From the NCBI GenBank assembly GCA_018333455.1, contig JAGXTN010000055.1, positions 1 to 36,770 on the forward strand: a DNA stretch of 36,770 nucleotides. Reading direction: 5' to 3'. Origin of the DNA: Dethiobacter sp. (GTDB lineage Bacteria; Bacillota; Dethiobacteria; Dethiobacterales; Dethiobacteraceae). A model generated the notes under the pieces. It was not told the DNA's origin. It saw only the letters and a list, made by a program, of their open reading frames with translations, and searched no databases. Positions 15,275 to 24,101 of the stretch are shown in pieces. Position numbers and translations under genes: made by a program. Numbering within the stretch: position 1 is the stretch's first letter; each line of letters starts with the position of its first letter.

Positions 15275-16936
15275 TTAAGAAGCGCCACTTTCCACAAATT
15301 TTTTTATTAACTTTCTCTGTTTTTCCATTTCCTTTAGCTCAATACGCCGAATTTTGCCACTGATAGTTTTTGGTAAGCTGTCTACATACTCAATTTCACG
15401 CGGATACTTATACGGAGATGTCAGTTCTTTTACGAAATCCTGCAGCTCTCTAGTCAATTCTTCGGAACCTTCATAGCCTGCTGCTACAACAATAAACGCT
15501 TTAACAATTTCACCACGAACCTCATCCGGGCTGGCAACTACCGCTGATTCTGCAACTGCTGGGTGTTCAATCAGAGCGCTTTCAACTTCAAACGGTTCAA
15601 TTCTATAGGCAGAGCTGAGAATTGCATCGTCAACGCGGCTCACAAGAGTAATATAACCGTCTTCATCACAAACGCCGCGGTCCCCGGTAATATACCAGTC
15701 ACCGCGCAGTGTCGCCGCAGTTCGTTCCGGTTCATTGTAATACTCCTTAAAGATGCCAACCGGACGCTCTGGCTTTACACGCACCGCAATATCCCCTTCT
15801 TGGTTAGCCTCAACTTGGTTGCCTTCGAGGTCAATTATCGCCACATAAAACCCTGGGGAAGGTTTGCCCATAGAACCTATTTTTAGATGATTTGCAGGAA
15901 AGTTAGCAACGAGTAACACTGTTTCTGTCTGACCGTAACCATCATAAATCATAGTTCCGGTGCCTTCTTTCCAAAGCTTAACAACTTCCGGATTTAATGG
16001 CTCGCCGGCGGCCACACAATGACGCAGGGTATTAAAGTTATAGCTCTTCAAGTTTTCCTGCACAAATAACCTGTATGCTGTCGGGGGGCCAGAAAGAGTA
16101 GTAATCGGGTACTTGCTAAGAATGCCAAGCGTCCGTTTGCCGTCAAACTTACCTGCGCTATCATGGACAAAAACACTTGCTCCGCAGTTCCAAGGACCAA
16201 AAAAACTACTCCAAGCTGCTTTAGGCCAACCGGTATCAGTCAAGTTCCAGTGCAGGTCACTCTCTGTCAAATCTAGCCAGAATTTTCCGGTAACACGGTG
16301 CCCGATCCCATACGAAGCATGGGTATGGACAGTCATTTTTGGCATACCGCTAGTACCTGATTTGAAATATATAAGAGCATTGTCATCTGACCGTGTGTTA
16401 ACGGCCTCATATGTTTCGCACGCTTTTTCCAGTTCATCATCAAAAGACAACCATCCTTCACGCCGGCCGACTAAAACCTTAGTTTTCAATGTAGGACAAT
16501 TTGCCGCTATGGCATCAACTTTTTCAGCAGTTTCCTCGTCCACAATTATGGCTGTCGCTCCAGAGGCAGCAAAACGGCTCTGAATGTCCTTTGCAGTAAG
16601 TTGTGCGGAGCCAGGCGAAATTACCACACCAGAGCGAAGAGTAGCAAGCATTGAAATCCAAAATGCAGGCCGTCTCCCTAAGATAACGATAATTCTTTCA
16701 CCTGGCAGAATATTATTTGCTTTGAAAACATTAGCCAGCTTGCAGGAAAGCTTGGATAATTGTCTAAATGTGAGCTTTGTTTCACTGCCAAAATCATCTA
16801 TAACCCATAGGGCTAACTTATGCGGATCTTCTCCCCAGCGGTCAAACTCATCGCGTGCCCAGTTAAAGTATTCCGGTACTTCCAGCTGAAAGTTTCGGTA
16901 AACTTCATCGTAATTTTTCATATTTGCCACAGGCAA
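15275..16936 (-). CDS. Medium-chain acyl-CoA synthetase (AMP-forming), ACSM/MbcS type
   Basis: Cytoplasmic enzyme activating a fatty, branched or aromatic carboxylic acid to its CoA thioester through an acyl-AMP. The 553 residues show the phosphate loop FKSGTSGMPK (191-200), YGQTET (334-339), Asp419 in TGDRG, and catalytic Lys528 in PKTISGKIRR. WNLTDTGWPKAAWSS (230-244) is typical of the ACSM subgroup and not of acetyl-CoA synthetase. The exact acid cannot be read from sequence. Several GGAGG repeats precede both TTG 16936 and GTG 16930, so the start is uncertain by two codons. It stands alone, divergent from the amidohydrolase gene. Confidence 0.9.
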   Translation of the reverse strand: MPVANMKNYDEVYRNFQLEVPEYFNWARDEFDRWGEDPHKLALWVIDDFGSETKLTFRQLSKLSCKLANVFKANNILPGERIIVILGRRPAFWISMLATLRSGVVISPGSAQLTAKDIQSRFAASGATAIIVDEETAEKVDAIAANCPTLKTKVLVGRREGWLSFDDELEKACETYEAVNTRSDDNALIYFKSGTSGMPKMTVHTHASYGIGHRVTGKFWLDLTESDLHWNLTDTGWPKAAWSSFFGPWNCGASVFVHDSAGKFDGKRTLGILSKYPITTLSGPPTAYRLFVQENLKSYNFNTLRHCVAAGEPLNPEVVKLWKEGTGTMIYDGYGQTETVLLVANFPANHLKIGSMGKPSPGFYVAIIDLEGNQVEANQEGDIAVRVKPERPVGIFKEYYNEPERTAATLRGDWYITGDRGVCDEDGYITLVSRVDDAILSSAYRIEPFEVESALIEHPAVAESAVVASPDEVRGEIVKAFIVVAAGYEGSEELTRELQDFVKELTSPYKYPREIEYVDSLPKTISGKIRRIELKEMEKQRKLIKKFVESGAS

Positions 16937-17014
16937 TTCCTCCTCCTCCAGATAAATAATAATAATATTCCAATAATTTAAGTCAAAAAAAATGTTGTCT
17001 TTCCTCGATAGAAC

Positions 17015-17085
17015 ATTATATCACAAATTTAGCTTCCCTGTTTATGCTGTTTGTTTTATACTTACTTCAAAAACAGGGAAGCTAA
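17015..17085. repeat. 15-bp perfect inverted repeat in a divergent promoter region
   Basis: TTAGCTTCCCTGTTT (17029-17043) is repeated inverted as AAACAGGGAAGCTAA (17071-17085), with 27 AT-rich bases between. A leftward TATAAT (17015-17020) for the acyl-CoA synthetase gene lies beside the left arm, whose far end covers the -35 position. The right arm lies 55 bases before the amidohydrolase start. No T-run follows on either strand, so a terminator is unlikely. A shared operator or an mRNA leader hairpin are both possible. Confidence 0.6.
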
Positions 17086-17139
17086 GCGGTTAAAGCGAAT
17101 ATTAAATAGAAATCAAGAATAGATCGCAGGAGGTTTGTC

Positions 17140-18246
17140 ATGCAAATTATTACGCTGTCAGAAGAAACGGCGATTCACTACGGCGCACTTTGGAATGGTG
17201 TCGATACGGAAATTGCGGGTCCGGGAACTCTCTTTACAACAGCTGGGCTGATCAGTGACCAGCCGGGCTATCAGCCAAACTCCTTAAACTTTAGCCATCT
17301 TACGCTCATGCCTGCAATGACCGACTGCCATGTCCACCTGGCAATGCCCTATGAAAGCAGCGATTCATTTGCTGAGCGGGTAAATACTACCCTAATGGCC
17401 GGAGTAGCAGCCGTCCGTGAGGCAGGTTCCCGCAACGAAACTTTCTTTAGCGACCCACGCCTGCTGATTGCAAACTGTTGCCGTGCCATCAGTAAGAAGG
17501 GTTACTACGGCAGCAATCTTAGCAAAGCTGTGAGCTCTTTGCCGGAAGCGTTAACTGAAATAAACCGTCTTGCATCCCACGGGGCACAGCATCTCAAGCT
17601 GATAACTTCAGACGTTTTTAGTTTCAGTCAATATGGAGAAACTGGTCCTTTGCCTTTTACCCAGACTGAACTCACGGCAATGACGGAACTGGCAAAAAAA
17701 CTTGGTCTGGCAGTAATGGCGCATGCCAGCGGAGACGAAGCGGTGCGCCGCTGCATTGCAGCCGGAGTCAACTCTATTGAACACGGCTATTTTATGCAGG
17801 AAGAAACACTGCCGGAACTGGTAAAGCACGATATAGCTTGGGTTCCCACATTAACGCCGGTGGCAGTCCACCTGAGCAATCCTCACTTATCTTCCCTGCT
17901 CTCCCCATCTGAAAAAAATACGATCAGTCGTTCTCTTGAGCGACAGATCGAAATGGTTGGCCTAGGTGGTGCCCTAGGAATACGCATCGGCGCAGGAACT
18001 GATGCGGGAGCAAAAGGTGTTCCTCACGGCTCCTCCCTAGTCGGCGAAATCAAACTGTTCCGCCAGGCTGGACTAACAGGGTCTCATGCTCTGAAAGCCG
18101 CCACATCTGACGCTGCCAAAATCTGCGGTTTTAAAAATCTTGGTGTTATTCAACCTGGTAACAGGGCACTACTCTTGGCCGTAAGGGGAAATCCATTAAT
18201 GCAGCCGGAAATATTGGCACAGCCCGAAGTGCTGTTGCTAGCTTAA
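17140..18246 (+). CDS. Amidohydrolase-family metal-dependent hydrolase
   Basis: A 368-residue TIM-barrel hydrolase. It has the classical two-metal centre: HVH (64-66), Lys153 (probably carboxylated), His195 (MAHASGD), His215 (IEHG) and Asp288 (GAGTDAG). This pattern is shared by imidazolonepropionase-like enzymes and Zn-dependent prolidases or amidases. The N-terminal beta sandwich (1-55) is short. No substrate can be assigned. The ATG has AGGAGG six bases upstream. It follows the inverted repeat at 17029-17085 and is followed 49 bases later by a small zinc-ribbon gene. Confidence 0.88.
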   Translation: MQIITLSEETAIHYGALWNGVDTEIAGPGTLFTTAGLISDQPGYQPNSLNFSHLTLMPAMTDCHVHLAMPYESSDSFAERVNTTLMAGVAAVREAGSRNETFFSDPRLLIANCCRAISKKGYYGSNLSKAVSSLPEALTEINRLASHGAQHLKLITSDVFSFSQYGETGPLPFTQTELTAMTELAKKLGLAVMAHASGDEAVRRCIAAGVNSIEHGYFMQEETLPELVKHDIAWVPTLTPVAVHLSNPHLSSLLSPSEKNTISRSLERQIEMVGLGGALGIRIGAGTDAGAKGVPHGSSLVGEIKLFRQAGLTGSHALKAATSDAAKICGFKNLGVIQPGNRALLLAVRGNPLMQPEILAQPEVLLLA

Positions 18247-18295
18247 TAGAGTTTCAACTCCGGGGCAAACTAAACAAAATCGCTTGGAGGGTAAT

Positions 18296-18514
18296 ATGAA
18301 CCATATCTGCCCATACTGTAACGGACTAAAAGTGCTGGAAATCATTTGTCCGTCCTGCGGCACTGTCCTGGATGATTGCGGCACACTTCAGGAAACACTA
18401 GGACCCTACGCGCCATATGAAGAAAGTACTTTAAGTAATGCACAATTTGACTGCGTACATCAAGTTTATTGCCAAAAATGTGAAATTAAATACTTCTACA
18501 CACTTCCTGAATAA
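18296..18514 (+). CDS. Small zinc-ribbon protein
   Basis: A 72-residue protein with paired cysteines CPYC (5-8) and CPSC (18-21), and a further CxxC near the C-terminus (VYCQKC). This predicts one or two zinc sites. The ATG at 18296 has TTGGAGGG upstream. Function is unknown; such proteins can bind nucleic acid or serve as metal-binding accessory proteins. It may be co-transcribed with the amidohydrolase. Confidence 0.72.
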   Translation: MNHICPYCNGLKVLEIICPSCGTVLDDCGTLQETLGPYAPYEESTLSNAQFDCVHQVYCQKCEIKYFYTLPE

Positions 18515-18557
18515 TTATATTTGCCTCTGCTTAAATATGCAGTTTAACTGGAAGACT

Positions 18558-19730
18558 CTAAGCACCCATGCTCTTTTTGTTCTTACCCTGCAAATATTCT
18601 TCGTAAATATACATCAACTCTTTATCAAAGAGAGTCCTCTTTAAGTCAACGGCCGCAGAACGAACCATGGCAAGCATTTCTCCTGCCACATCATCAGAGA
18701 GCACAATGCCGTATTCCTGAAATTTCAACACAATAGACCGGCTGCCGGAATGCTTGCCAATGATAATCTGACGTTCCAACCCCACTTCTTCCGGATGAAA
18801 AGCCTCATAGGTAGCGGGATGCTTGATAACGCCATCAGCGTGTATTCCCGATTCATGAGCAAACATGTTGGTACCCACAATTGGCTTGCAAACCGATAAA
18901 GTCCGTCCGGAAGCAAGAGCCACATATTCAGAAATTTCACGAAGCTCCCGCGGCTTCACGTGGACGTCGATTTCATAAAGATATTTAAGTGCCATAACTA
19001 CTTCAGCAAGAACGGCATTACCGGCTCGTTCGCCAAGGCCGTTAACGGTGACACCTACCAAAGAAGCACCGGCTCTCACTCCGGCCAGGGCGTTAGCTGT
19101 GGCCATGCCAAAATCATTATGTGTATGCATTTCAATGTTCATACCAGTAATCTCAATTAGCTGCCTGATCACGTCATATGTTTTAAACGGCTCCAAAATC
19201 CCTACTGTATCGCAAAAACGCAACCGGTCAGCACCACACTCTTTGGCGCGCAAGATAAACTTAATTAGGAAGTCAAAATCGCTGCGTGAAGCATCTTCAG
19301 CGTTGACAGAAACATATTTATGATGTTTTTTAGCAAAATCAACCGCCTTTGCCATGTTGTCAAGTACCCATTCACGAGATGTCTGCAGCTTATGAGTAAT
19401 ATGGATATCGGATGTGGAGATGGAAATAGCCAGTGAATCTGTTCCGCAGTCCAGTGATTCCTTGATGTCGTCAATATTTGCACGGTTCCATGCCATAATA
19501 CTTGCGTCAAGGTTCAAATCCACAATTGCTTTAATCGCTTCTTTTTCATCGCCGCCCATCACAGGAATCCCTACTTCTAACTGATGAACCCCAAGGGAAT
19601 CAAGCATTTGAGCAATCCGAACTTTTTCTTTATTTGAAAATACCACGCCGGCAGTCTGTTCACCGTCGCGCAACGTAGTATCCACAAGCATAACCTCATT
19701 ATTCTTCATTCCTTCAAAAAAACGCTTCAT
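18558..19730 (-). CDS. Homocitrate synthase family protein (NifV-like)
   Basis: A 390-residue enzyme of the DRE-TIM family that condenses acetyl-CoA with a 2-oxo acid. Motifs are [12 protein letters not shown] (17-28), metal ligands His202 and His204 in HTHNDFG, and GLGERAGNA (231-239). The sequence is most like NifV homocitrate synthase. No nitrogenase genes are nearby. In some Clostridia a homologue is the Re-type citrate synthase, which would supply 2-oxoglutarate and so glutamate. Being 43 bases after proB, in what looks like a proline operon, fits that alternative, but the sequence cannot decide. The ATG at 19730 has AAGGGGGT seven bases upstream. Confidence 0.85.
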   Translation of the reverse strand: MKRFFEGMKNNEVMLVDTTLRDGEQTAGVVFSNKEKVRIAQMLDSLGVHQLEVGIPVMGGDEKEAIKAIVDLNLDASIMAWNRANIDDIKESLDCGTDSLAISISTSDIHITHKLQTSREWVLDNMAKAVDFAKKHHKYVSVNAEDASRSDFDFLIKFILRAKECGADRLRFCDTVGILEPFKTYDVIRQLIEITGMNIEMHTHNDFGMATANALAGVRAGASLVGVTVNGLGERAGNAVLAEVVMALKYLYEIDVHVKPRELREISEYVALASGRTLSVCKPIVGTNMFAHESGIHADGVIKHPATYEAFHPEEVGLERQIIIGKHSGSRSIVLKFQEYGIVLSDDVAGEMLAMVRSAAVDLKRTLFDKELMYIYEEYLQGKNKKSMGA

Positions 19731-19773
19731 AATAAATACCCCCTTTTTTCTTAACTGAATATTGCAGTAACAT

Positions 19774-20901
19774 TCACTTTTTGACCACCATATTGTTTCT
19801 GTGCACAGCCTCCGAGCAGACACGTTGTAGCACTTCAGCCGCTTTTTCAGTCCGCAACCCTTTCACCTTTGTGAGTTCCGGTGCACTGTAATTCACAAGT
19901 CCCCTGGCAAATTCATTGCCACAGCAATCCTCAATTACGACCATCTCACCCAATTCAAAATCTCCGAATACTTCCAAAATGCCGCTAGGCAACAAGCTTT
20001 TTCCCTCTATCAGTAGAGCCTTCCTTGCTCCATCGTCAACGACCAGTCGGCCGTGGATTGCTTGCCCGTAAGCTATCCAGCGCTTCCTGCTCTCCAAACA
20101 TTTTTCTTGAACGCAGAAAAATGTCCCCACGTCCTCGCCTGTTAGAATCTGCTGCAGTACATCGGGCCTAGCACCGTGCGCGATCACCATGGGTATCCCA
20201 GAATTTGTTGCCACCTCAGCAGCTATCAGCTTAGTAATCATCCCGCCGGTAGCCAGAGATTCAGAGCTCTCTCCCGCCAATTTCCGGATTTCCGGCGTTA
20301 TTTGTTCTACCACGCTGATTATCTTTGCACTGTCATCCACTTTCGGATTGGCAGAATACAACCCATCAATATCGGAAAGGAGAACCAACAAATCGGCATC
20401 CAGAATACTGGCAACCATGGCAGAAAGAGTATCATTATCGCCAAACTCAATTTCCTCTACAGCCACCGTATCATTCTCGTTAATCACAGGTACAGCTCCA
20501 TACTGCAGCAAAGACAACAGCGCATTGCGCGAGTTCAAGTATCTCTTCCTGTCATTAAAGTCATCACGGGTTAGAAGTACTTGCGCCACCACCAACCCGT
20601 ATTCTGTAAACAGCTTTTCATACATCTGAATTAACAAACCTTGACCAATCGCTGCCACCGCCTGTTTTTCTGGAGTGGTTTGCGGCTTGCTTGGTAGTCC
20701 AAGCCGCCCTATACCGGCGGCTACCGCGCCGGAAGAAACCAAAACCACCCTCCGGCCTTGATTGGCTAAATCAGCCAATTCTCGCACCACTTTTTCCATC
20801 TGACGCAAATTCAATTTGCCTGTGGAGTGGGTTAAAGTTCTTGTCCCCACTTTAACTACCACAGTTTTTGCTTCCTTTAGAGAATTTCTGCGAGAATCCA
20901 T
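19774..20901 (-). CDS. proB: Glutamate 5-kinase ProB
   Basis: First step of proline synthesis: ATP-dependent phosphorylation of glutamate. The 375 residues comprise an amino-acid kinase domain (about 10-260) and a C-terminal PUA domain (about 280-370). Visible are the nucleotide loop VVKVGTRTLT (15-24), SSGAVAAGIGRLG (56-68), the glutamate-binding INENDTVAVEE segment and the LATGGM loop. The ATG overlaps the proC stop by one base (TAATG), showing coupling. The following enzyme, ProA, is not in the window, although its product feeds ProC. Confidence 0.95.
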   Translation of the reverse strand: MDSRRNSLKEAKTVVVKVGTRTLTHSTGKLNLRQMEKVVRELADLANQGRRVVLVSSGAVAAGIGRLGLPSKPQTTPEKQAVAAIGQGLLIQMYEKLFTEYGLVVAQVLLTRDDFNDRKRYLNSRNALLSLLQYGAVPVINENDTVAVEEIEFGDNDTLSAMVASILDADLLVLLSDIDGLYSANPKVDDSAKIISVVEQITPEIRKLAGESSESLATGGMITKLIAAEVATNSGIPMVIAHGARPDVLQQILTGEDVGTFFCVQEKCLESRKRWIAYGQAIHGRLVVDDGARKALLIEGKSLLPSGILEVFGDFELGEMVVIEDCCGNEFARGLVNYSAPELTKVKGLRTEKAAEVLQRVCSEAVHRNNMVVKK

Positions 20902-21701
20902 TAGTCACCTAACTCCCTAGAACGCTCCGTTGCTTTCTTGACAGCTTTTTGCACTGCGCCGCGGAAGCCATCTTTCTCCAATGAATATAATGCTGCCGCC
21001 GTAGCTCCCCCCGGTGATGTTACCATCTCTCGCAGCACCGCCGGATGCTCCTCTGTCTCCAGCACCATCTTTGCCGCACCAAGTACTGTCTGCGCAGCCA
21101 TTTCCAAAGCCATGGCCCGCGGCATTCCGCCCAGCACACCGCCGTCTGCCAAAGCTTCAATCAGCAAATAAACATAAGCCGGACCACTCCCGCTCAAGCC
21201 TGTAACAGCATCCAGCAACTTCTCCGGCACAATATGCACCATCCCCAGTGTTTCCAGCCAGGAAGCCACTTGGTGCACATCTTCGTCCTCCACATGCGCG
21301 CCAGTGCTAAGCGCCATGGCTCCCTCACCGACTTGGCATGGAGTATTGGGCATCACGCGAATTACCCCTACTTTGCTTGTAAAACATTGTTCAATTTCTT
21401 TAATACTTATTCCCGCCGCCACAGAGACGATAACTTGTCCGTCAATCATTATTGGTGCGATATGCCGTAATAATGGCTTCATATCTTGCGGCTTTACAGC
21501 CAGAAAAATTACCTTGGCGGCCAAAGCCACATCGCGCGCATCCAAAGCAGCTTGAATACCAAAGGCGTCAGACACCCCATCCAGCTTTACCTTGAGAGTA
21601 TCGAAAGCCACAATTTCTGCAGGAGCAACCCCTTCAGCCAACAAGCCCTTCAGAAGCGCTCCACCCATAGTCCCAAGGCCAATAAAACCTATCTGCCCCA
21701 T
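20901..21701 (-). CDS. proC: Pyrroline-5-carboxylate reductase ProC
   Basis: Last step of proline synthesis, reducing pyrroline-5-carboxylate with NAD(P)H. The 266 residues have a Rossmann motif GLGTMGGAL (8-16) and the helical dimerisation domain with LSGSGPAYVYLLIEALADGG and VTSPGGATAAAL. The ATG is preceded by a perfect AGGAGGTGA. It is the first gene of the operon, behind the promoter at 21744-21772. Confidence 0.96.
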   Translation of the reverse strand: MGQIGFIGLGTMGGALLKGLLAEGVAPAEIVAFDTLKVKLDGVSDAFGIQAALDARDVALAAKVIFLAVKPQDMKPLLRHIAPIMIDGQVIVSVAAGISIKEIEQCFTSKVGVIRVMPNTPCQVGEGAMALSTGAHVEDEDVHQVASWLETLGMVHIVPEKLLDAVTGLSGSGPAYVYLLIEALADGGVLGGMPRAMALEMAAQTVLGAAKMVLETEEHPAVLREMVTSPGGATAAALYSLEKDGFRGAVQKAVKKATERSRELGD

Positions 21702-21743
21702 TGTTTCACCTCCTGTAAAATATCAAGCCAAGCGATTTCCTCT

Positions 21744-21772
21744 ATTCTATTACACCTGCAACCCATTTTCAA
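21744..21772 (-). promoter_or_regulatory. Sigma-A promoter of the proC-proB operon
   Basis: On the minus strand TTGAAA (21767-21772) and TAGAAT (21744-21749) are separated by 17 bases. The proC start lies about 40 bases downstream. Confidence 0.72.
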
Positions 21773-21892
21773 GATATAACACCTATTAATAAGTTTCTTG
21801 AAGGATAATGTGCTATCGGCGAAGAATAAGAAAAAAATTCAAAACAAAATCCAGTAATCATAGCTGGAAATATTTTATGGTAGGTGGAATCA

Positions 21893-22675
21893 ATGAAGTA
21901 CACATTTTTACAAATAGACATTCAAGCTAAAATTGCGACAATAACTATCAACCGCCCCGAGGTTCTTAACGCTCTGAAGTTTGAAGTGCTTGGTGAGCTG
22001 CGTGACGCCATGCTCGCTCTACAGGATGATGCAGATGTAAAGGTCGTTATAATTACAGGCGCCGGGCCAAAAGCATTTGTGGCAGGAGCAGATATTGCTG
22101 TTATGGCAGAATTGGGCTCGCTGGAAGCACGCAAATACATCCTTGCCGGCCATGAAACTTTTGACTTAATTGCCGGCTTTCCTAAACCGGTAGTAGCCGC
22201 TGTCAACGGATTTGCCTTAGGCGGAGGATGCGAACTGGCACTTTCCTGTGACTTCATTTATGCGGCAGAACATGCACGTTTCGGTCTGCCGGAAATCACA
22301 CTGGGTATTATTCCTGGTTGGGGTGGTACGCAACGCCTGCCACAGCGCATAGGCAGCGGATTAGCAAAAGAAATGATCTACACCGGGAAAGTGATTGATG
22401 CCGCAGAGGCAAAGGCTATCGGCTTAGTAAACAAGCTTTTTCCGGCAGAGGGTTTCCTTGATGCCGTAAAAGAAGAACTACAGGCCATTGTCAGTAAAAG
22501 CATTGTGCCGCTGATCATGGCAAAAGCCGCAGTTAATACCTATTTTGACGGAGGCGGAGCTGCAGGTAAAGCTATGGAAATCCAGTCCGTTTGCATTTGT
22601 TTTTCCGCTCAGGATCAAAAAGAAGGCATGGCTGCCTTTCTGCAGAAGCGCAAACCAGAGTTTACAGATAAATAA
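21893..22675 (+). CDS. Enoyl-CoA hydratase / 3-hydroxybutyryl-CoA dehydratase (crotonase)
   Basis: A 260-residue crotonase-fold enzyme that hydrates enoyl-CoA or dehydrates 3-hydroxyacyl-CoA. Both catalytic glutamates are present: Glu114 in GGGCELA and Glu134 in GLPEITLG. The CoA/oxyanion segments AGADIAVMAE and GGGCE are normal. It resembles Clostridium Crt. The ATG at 21893 follows AGGTGGA; an in-frame GTG at 21884 lies within that site. No other beta-oxidation or butyrate gene is adjacent, so the pathway is open. Confidence 0.9.
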   Translation: MKYTFLQIDIQAKIATITINRPEVLNALKFEVLGELRDAMLALQDDADVKVVIITGAGPKAFVAGADIAVMAELGSLEARKYILAGHETFDLIAGFPKPVVAAVNGFALGGGCELALSCDFIYAAEHARFGLPEITLGIIPGWGGTQRLPQRIGSGLAKEMIYTGKVIDAAEAKAIGLVNKLFPAEGFLDAVKEELQAIVSKSIVPLIMAKAAVNTYFDGGGAAGKAMEIQSVCICFSAQDQKEGMAAFLQKRKPEFTDK

Positions 22676-22724
22676 ATTCACATTTTTGCTGCCACTTTGC
22701 TGCTTGGCATCAGGTGTTTTTTTT

Positions 22725-22740
22725 AAAGCCGGTCGGCTTT
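22725..22740. other. Hairpin after the crotonase gene
   Basis: AAAGCC (22725-22730) and GGCTTT (22735-22740) form a 6-bp stem with loop GGTC. A T-run precedes it on the plus strand instead of following it, so it is at best a weak terminator for the crotonase gene. Confidence 0.35.
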
Positions 22741-22792
22741 GTCTAGAAAAATTGTTCCGACAGTTTGACTTTAGCTTTGGCGCGCACAACGT

Positions 22793-22821
22793 TTGACAAA
22801 CCCCAAAACTTACGCTACAAT
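22793..22821 (+). promoter_or_regulatory. Sigma-A promoter of tRNA-Trp
   Basis: TTGACA (22793-22798) and TACAAT (22816-22821) are separated by 17 bases. The tRNA starts 12 bases after the -10 box, which fits a short leader removed by RNase P. Confidence 0.87.
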
Positions 22822-22833
22822 AACTATGGATGC

Positions 22834-22909
22834 AGGGGAGTAGCTCAATTGGTAGAGTAGCGGTCTCCAAAACCGTTGGTTGCAGGTTCGAGTCCTGTCT
22901 CCCCTGCCA
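22834..22909 (+). tRNA. tRNA-Trp (anticodon CCA)
   Basis: A 76-base cloverleaf with acceptor AGGGGAG pairing with CTCCCCT, a normal D arm, anticodon stem GCGGT with ACCGT, and loop CTCCAAA with anticodon CCA at 22867-22869. The T arm has the TTCGAGT loop, the discriminator is G and the 3' CCA is encoded. It reads the UGG tryptophan codon. The gene is solitary, with its own promoter and terminator. Confidence 0.97.
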
Positions 22910-22927
22910 CAATAAAAAGTAACCAAA

Positions 22928-22953
22928 CACCGCAATTTTTTGCGGTGCTTTTT
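22928..22953 (+). terminator. Terminator of tRNA-Trp
   Basis: CACCGCAA (22928-22935) pairs perfectly with TTGCGGTG (22940-22947) around a TTTT loop, followed by C and five T. It lies 19 bases after the tRNA. Confidence 0.9.
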
Positions 22954-23072
22954 ATAGAATAGGAAATTATATCGTTCAGGGAAGCTACGATCCTATGCGT
23001 TGGGGTTTTTCTTGCTACCCTCACTTTTTCTGCTAATTGTCCGGTCGCTGATTATAATGGGAGGTGCCTTTG

Positions 23073-23756
23073 ATGAGCAAAGCTGTCGTCCTACTGTCCG
23101 GCGGGATGGATTCAGTTACAGTGTTGGCCTTGGCAGCCAAAGAAAATGAGGAAGTATATGCTCTCTCTTTTGACTATGGACAACGGCACAGCAAGGAATT
23201 AGCATGTGCCCGTTGGCAGGCTGAGTATTTTGCTGTAAAAGACCACGTGTTGCTTGAACTGGATATGCGCCCGATAAGCGGTTCATCGCTGCTAGACAAG
23301 GCGATTGCTATTCCTGATGAAGAAGCTGACTGTATCCCCAATACTGTAGTCCCTGGAAGAAACATGATTTTTTTGTCCTTTGCAGCAGCTTACGCAGAGA
23401 CTAAAAAAGCCGAAAAAATCTACCTGGGGGTAAGTCAATTGGACTATTCCGGCTATGTTGATTGTCGTGAATCATTTGTAAGAGCTATGGAAAAAGCAAT
23501 CAACGAAGGCATTACATGGTGTGCTGAAGGGCAAGGCATGATCAAGGTGATAGCCCCTTTCATGCACATGTCCAAGGTTGATGAGCTAAAAATTGGACAT
23601 GAATTAGGCGTCGACTATTCTAAAACATGGACATGCTACAAAGGCGATGAACAGGCTTGCGGCGAGTGCCCAAGTTGTAGGCTAAGACTTAAAGCCTTCA
23701 AAGAAGTTGGCTTAATTGATCCCATTATTTATAAAGAAGAGGTTTGCAAATGTTAA
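23073..23756 (+). CDS. queC: 7-cyano-7-deazaguanine synthase QueC
   Basis: Converts 7-carboxy-7-deazaguanine to preQ0 with ATP and ammonia in queuosine synthesis. The 227 residues show the PP-loop SGGMDS (9-14) and the zinc site Cys188, Cys196, Cys199, Cys202. The ATG at 23073 has GGGAGGTG six bases upstream. The stop overlaps the queD start. The leader 22954-23058 holds a possible helix GGGAAGC with GCTACCC, but no recognisable preQ1 riboswitch. Confidence 0.96.
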   Translation: MSKAVVLLSGGMDSVTVLALAAKENEEVYALSFDYGQRHSKELACARWQAEYFAVKDHVLLELDMRPISGSSLLDKAIAIPDEEADCIPNTVVPGRNMIFLSFAAAYAETKKAEKIYLGVSQLDYSGYVDCRESFVRAMEKAINEGITWCAEGQGMIKVIAPFMHMSKVDELKIGHELGVDYSKTWTCYKGDEQACGECPSCRLRLKAFKEVGLIDPIIYKEEVCKC

Positions 23757-24100
23757 GCATAACCAAAACATTTAATTTTGATTCAGCCCACTGGCTAACA
23801 GATTATGAAGGTTCTTGCGGCCAACTACATGGTCATAGATTCAAATTGGAAATAACTGTAGCCGGAGAGCTAGTCGATGGTATGGTGATGGATTTCGGTG
23901 AACTAAAGGAGATAGTCAAACCTGTAGTAGAGCAGTTGGATCACAAATGCTTGAATCATATTTTGCCTTTCAGAACTACTGCTGAAAATATCCTTGGATA
24001 TGTAGTCAATGAGGTCGCCGGCAAACTGCCAGCGAGAGTCAGTTTAAAAAAGGCACGCTTATGGGAAACCCCAACCAGTTATGCGGAATGGGAGAAGTAA
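23750..24100 (+). CDS. queD: 6-carboxytetrahydropterin synthase QueD
   Basis: Makes 6-carboxy-5,6,7,8-tetrahydropterin from dihydroneopterin triphosphate, the first dedicated step to queuosine. The 116 residues are the usual length. Zinc ligands are His14 (FDSAHWL) and His28/His30 (HGH), with catalytic Cys23. The start overlaps queC by seven bases, with AGAGGT upstream. Confidence 0.95.
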   Translation: MLSITKTFNFDSAHWLTDYEGSCGQLHGHRFKLEITVAGELVDGMVMDFGELKEIVKPVVEQLDHKCLNHILPFRTTAENILGYVVNEVAGKLPARVSLKKARLWETPTSYAEWEK

Positions 24101-24101
24101 G

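Noticed and set aside
22954-23058. preQ1 riboswitch before queC
   Set aside because: A G-run, C-run and later CTAA superficially resemble the class I motif, but the A-rich third loop is T-rich here and the stem does not extend. A possible GGGAAGC/GCTACCC helix remains unexplained.
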